From positions 1 through 5,910 of the forward strand of contig DATAYA010000261.1 in NCBI GenBank assembly GCA_036272815.1: DNA of 5,910 nt, in the 5' to 3' direction. The position numbers and the translations under genes were made by a program. The DNA is from DATAYA01 sp036272815 (lineage in GTDB: Bacteria > Pseudomonadota > Alphaproteobacteria > Acetobacterales > Acetobacteraceae). The notes under the pieces are model-generated. The model saw only the letters and a program-made list of their open reading frames with translations, searched no databases and was not told the origin of the DNA. This document shows, in pieces, positions 4,108 through 5,910 of the stretch; positions within the stretch are counted from its first letter, which is position 1, and every line of letters starts with the position of its first letter.

Positions 4108-5304
4108 ATGAACATCCACGAATACCAGGCGAAAGAGCTGCTCAAGCGGCATGGCGTCGCGGTGCTCGACGGCCGCATCGCCTGGACGCCCGAGGAGGCG
4201 GCGGCGGCGGCAGAGGCCCTGCCGGGGCCGGTCGCGGTGGTGAAGGCGCAGATCCATGCCGGCGGCCGCGGCGCCGGGCATTTTTCGGACGTGCCGGAAG
4301 GCCGCGGCGGCGTTCGGCTGGCGCGCTCGGTCGAGGAGGCGCGCGAGGCGGCGGCGGCGATGCTCGGGCATGTGCTGGTGACGAAGCAGACCGGGCCGGC
4401 CGGGCGGAAGGTGCGCCGGGTCTATGTCGAGGCGGGCTGCGAGATCGCCCGCGAACTTTATCTGTCGCTTCTCGTCGATCGCGCGGCCGGACGGATCGCG
4501 CTGGTCGCCTCGACCGAAGGCGGCATGGAGATCGAGGAGGTCGCGGCGCGCGAGCCGGAAAAGATTCTTCGTCTCAACATCGATCCCGCGACCGGCGCGC
4601 AACGGTTCCACGCGCGGCGGCTTGCCTTCGCGCTCGGCCTCGACGACCGCCAGGTCGCGACCTTCACGCGCTTCGTGCTGGCGATCTACGAGGCGTTCGT
4701 CGCGCTGGATTGCGCGATCGTGGAGATCAACCCGCTGGTGGTGACGAAGGCAGGCGACATCGTCGCACTCGATGCCAAGATGAGCTTTGACGACAACGCG
4801 CTCTACCGCCACCCGGAGATCGAGAAACTGCGCGACGAGGCCGAGGAGGATGCGAAGGAGCTGGAGGCGGCCAAGCACAGCCTCAACTACGTGACGCTCG
4901 ACGGCAGCATCGGCTGCATGGTCAACGGCGCCGGCCTCGCGATGGCGACCATGGACATCATCAAGCTCTATGGCGGGGAGCCGGCGAACTTCCTCGACGT
5001 CGGCGGCGGCGCCACCCGCGAGCGGGTGACGGCGGCGTTCAAGATCATCCTCTCCGACCCGCATGTCGAGGGCATCCTGGTCAACATCTTCGGCGGCATC
5101 ATGCGCTGCGACGTGATCGCGGAAGGCGTGGTGGCGGCGGCGCGCGAGGTGAGCCTCGACGTGCCGCTCGTGGTGCGGCTTGAGGGAACCAACGTGGCGC
5201 TCGGAAAAGACATCCTGGCGAAATCCGGGCTGCCGATCATCGCCGCCGACAATCTTGCCGACGCCGCCCAGAAGGTGGTCGCCGCCGTGAAGGAGGCCGC
5301 CTGA
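4108..5304 (+). CDS. sucC: Succinyl-CoA synthetase (ADP/GDP-forming), beta subunit
   Basis: This is the 398-residue nucleotide-binding subunit of the enzyme that converts succinyl-CoA to succinate with formation of ATP or GTP. The N-terminal ATP-grasp part shows MNIHEYQAKELL at the start, Lys46 in VVKAQIHAGGRG (44-55), EINPLV (206-211) and Asp222 in ALDAKMSFDDNA for metal binding. The C-terminal flavodoxin-like part has MVNGAGLAMATMD (271-283), NFLDVGGGA (294-302) and NIFGGIMRCD (326-335). The related malate-CoA ligase MtkA was considered; the GGIMRCDVIAEG segment and the LEGTNVALGKDILAKSGLPIIAA ending fit SucC better. It lies between mdh and sucD with gaps of five bases and one base. Its own ribosome binding site is poor, so its translation probably relies on ribosomes finishing mdh. 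Confidence 0.96.
   Translation: MNIHEYQAKELLKRHGVAVLDGRIAWTPEEAAAAAEALPGPVAVVKAQIHAGGRGAGHFSDVPEGRGGVRLARSVEEAREAAAAMLGHVLVTKQTGPAGRKVRRVYVEAGCEIARELYLSLLVDRAAGRIALVASTEGGMEIEEVAAREPEKILRLNIDPATGAQRFHARRLAFALGLDDRQVATFTRFVLAIYEAFVALDCAIVEINPLVVTKAGDIVALDAKMSFDDNALYRHPEIEKLRDEAEEDAKELEAAKHSLNYVTLDGSIGCMVNGAGLAMATMDIIKLYGGEPANFLDVGGGATRERVTAAFKIILSDPHVEGILVNIFGGIMRCDVIAEGVVAAAREVSLDVPLVVRLEGTNVALGKDILAKSGLPIIAADNLADAAQKVVAAVKEAA
5290..5296 (+). promoter_or_regulatory. sucD ribosome binding site embedded in the end of sucC
   Basis: AAGGAGG lies within the last sucC codons, nine bases before the sucD ATG. It gives sucD a strong start of its own, which helps keep the two subunits in balance and contrasts with the weak site before sucC. 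Confidence 0.75.
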
Positions 5305-5305
5305 C

Positions 5306-5910
5306 ATGGCGATCCTGGTCGATGCCGATACCCGCGTTCTCACGCAGGGGTTCACCGGCGCGCAGGGCACGTTCCATTCCGAGCAGGCGATCGCCTACGG
5401 CACCAGGCTCGTGGGCGGTGTCACGCCGGGCAAGGGCGGCAGCACGCATCTCGATCTTCCGGTCTTCGACACCGTGGCCGAGGCGGTCGCGCGCACGGGT
5501 GCCACCGCAAGCGGCATCTACGTGCCGCCGCCGTTCGCGGCCGACGCGATCCTGGAGGCGATCGACGCGCGCATCCCCCTGATCGTCTGCATCACCGAGG
5601 GCATCCCGGTGCTCGACATGGTGCGCGTCCGCCGCGCGCTCGACGGCTCGGGCTGCCGGCTGATCGGGCCGAACTGCCCGGGCGTCATCACCCCCGAGGC
5701 GTGCAAGATCGGCATCATGCCCGGCCACATCCACAATCGTGGTCGCATCGGCATCGTGTCGCGCTCGGGCACGCTAACCTACGAGGCGGTGGCACAGACC
5801 ACGGCCGTCGGGCTTGGGCAAAGCAGCTGCGTCGGGATCGGTGGCGACCCGATCCACGGGCTCGATTTTGTCAATGTGCTGGAGATGTTTCTCGCCGACG
5901 ACGAGACCGA
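5306..5910 (+). CDS. sucD: Succinyl-CoA synthetase, alpha subunit (3' end outside window)
   Basis: The ATG at 5306 follows the sucC stop by one base, and 201 codons are visible before the window ends; the family is about 290-300 residues long. The CoA-binding Rossmann domain is complete: GFTGAQGTFHSEQAIAYGT (15-33), GGVTPGKGG (37-45), the YVPPPFAADAILEAI segment (72-86), and ITEGIP (96-101). The second domain begins with IGPNCPGVITP (120-130), IMPGHIHN (137-144), SRSGTLTYE (152-160) and VGIGGDPIHG (176-185). The catalytic histidine that is phosphorylated during turnover lies in the missing part. With SucC it forms the TCA-cycle enzyme that makes succinate and a nucleoside triphosphate. The malate-CoA ligase subunit MtkB is a relative, but IGPNCPGVITP and TEGIP are the SucD forms. 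Confidence 0.96.
   Translation, partial: MAILVDADTRVLTQGFTGAQGTFHSEQAIAYGTRLVGGVTPGKGGSTHLDLPVFDTVAEAVARTGATASGIYVPPPFAADAILEAIDARIPLIVCITEGIPVLDMVRVRRALDGSGCRLIGPNCPGVITPEACKIGIMPGHIHNRGRIGIVSRSGTLTYEAVAQTTAVGLGQSSCVGIGGDPIHGLDFVNVLEMFLADDET

Noticed and set aside
3955..5370. 471-codon minus-strand open frame opposite sucC
   Set aside because: It covers conserved sucC entirely in antisense, is rich in His/Arg/Asp and has no motif; it is a mirror of sucC codon bias.
4108..5910. Malate-CoA ligase (MtkA/MtkB) of the serine cycle instead of SucC/SucD
   Set aside because: An adjacent mdh made this worth considering, but GGIMRCDVIAEG in the beta subunit and IGPNCPGVITP and TEGIP in the alpha subunit are the succinyl-CoA synthetase forms, and no serine-cycle gene is visible.

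Overview
This is a high-GC window whose central-metabolism block, mdh-sucC-sucD on the plus strand, has the order typical of alphaproteobacteria. The malate dehydrogenase reads like alphaproteobacterial homologues. The intergenic palindromic repeats are also of a kind common in that class. A Rhodospirillales/Acetobacteraceae-like host is a guess from overall impression, not a demonstrated placement.

Layout. (1) 1-540, plus: the C-terminal part of an Old Yellow Enzyme-family flavin oxidoreductase, whose start lies outside the window. (2) 540-1585: an accessory island made of a Phd/YefM-type antitoxin and a PIN-domain (VapC) toxin. It has its own candidate promoter and a striking nested palindromic operator. 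Two copies of one palindromic repeat bracket it, one truncated (about 540-645) and one nearly complete (about 1428-1585), with their cores in opposite orientation. (3) 1600-2954, minus: a two-gene operon of a PadR regulator with a His/Gly-rich N-terminus (YqjI-like) followed by a C-factor/sniffer-like short-chain dehydrogenase. The PadR start codon lies between two adjacent palindromes. (4) 2955-3148: a divergent intergenic region with a perfect 14-bp palindrome and a small hairpin ahead of mdh. (5) 3149-5910, plus: mdh, sucC and the first 201 codons of sucD, tightly spaced and evidently co-transcribed.

How the genes work together. MDH and succinyl-CoA synthetase (SucCD) carry out non-adjacent TCA-cycle steps and form one operon. 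The toxin and antitoxin form a self-contained module that probably represses its own transcription. The PadR protein probably controls its own operon, and so the SDR translated with it. The Old Yellow Enzyme fragment has no evident functional link to its neighbours.

I did not find a clearly new biological system. The observations most worth a second look are the inverted repeat pair around the toxin-antitoxin module, the 34-bp nested operator, and the histidine-rich PadR with palindromes on both sides of its start codon. Every gene family here is known. All calls come from reading the sequence; no database search was run.
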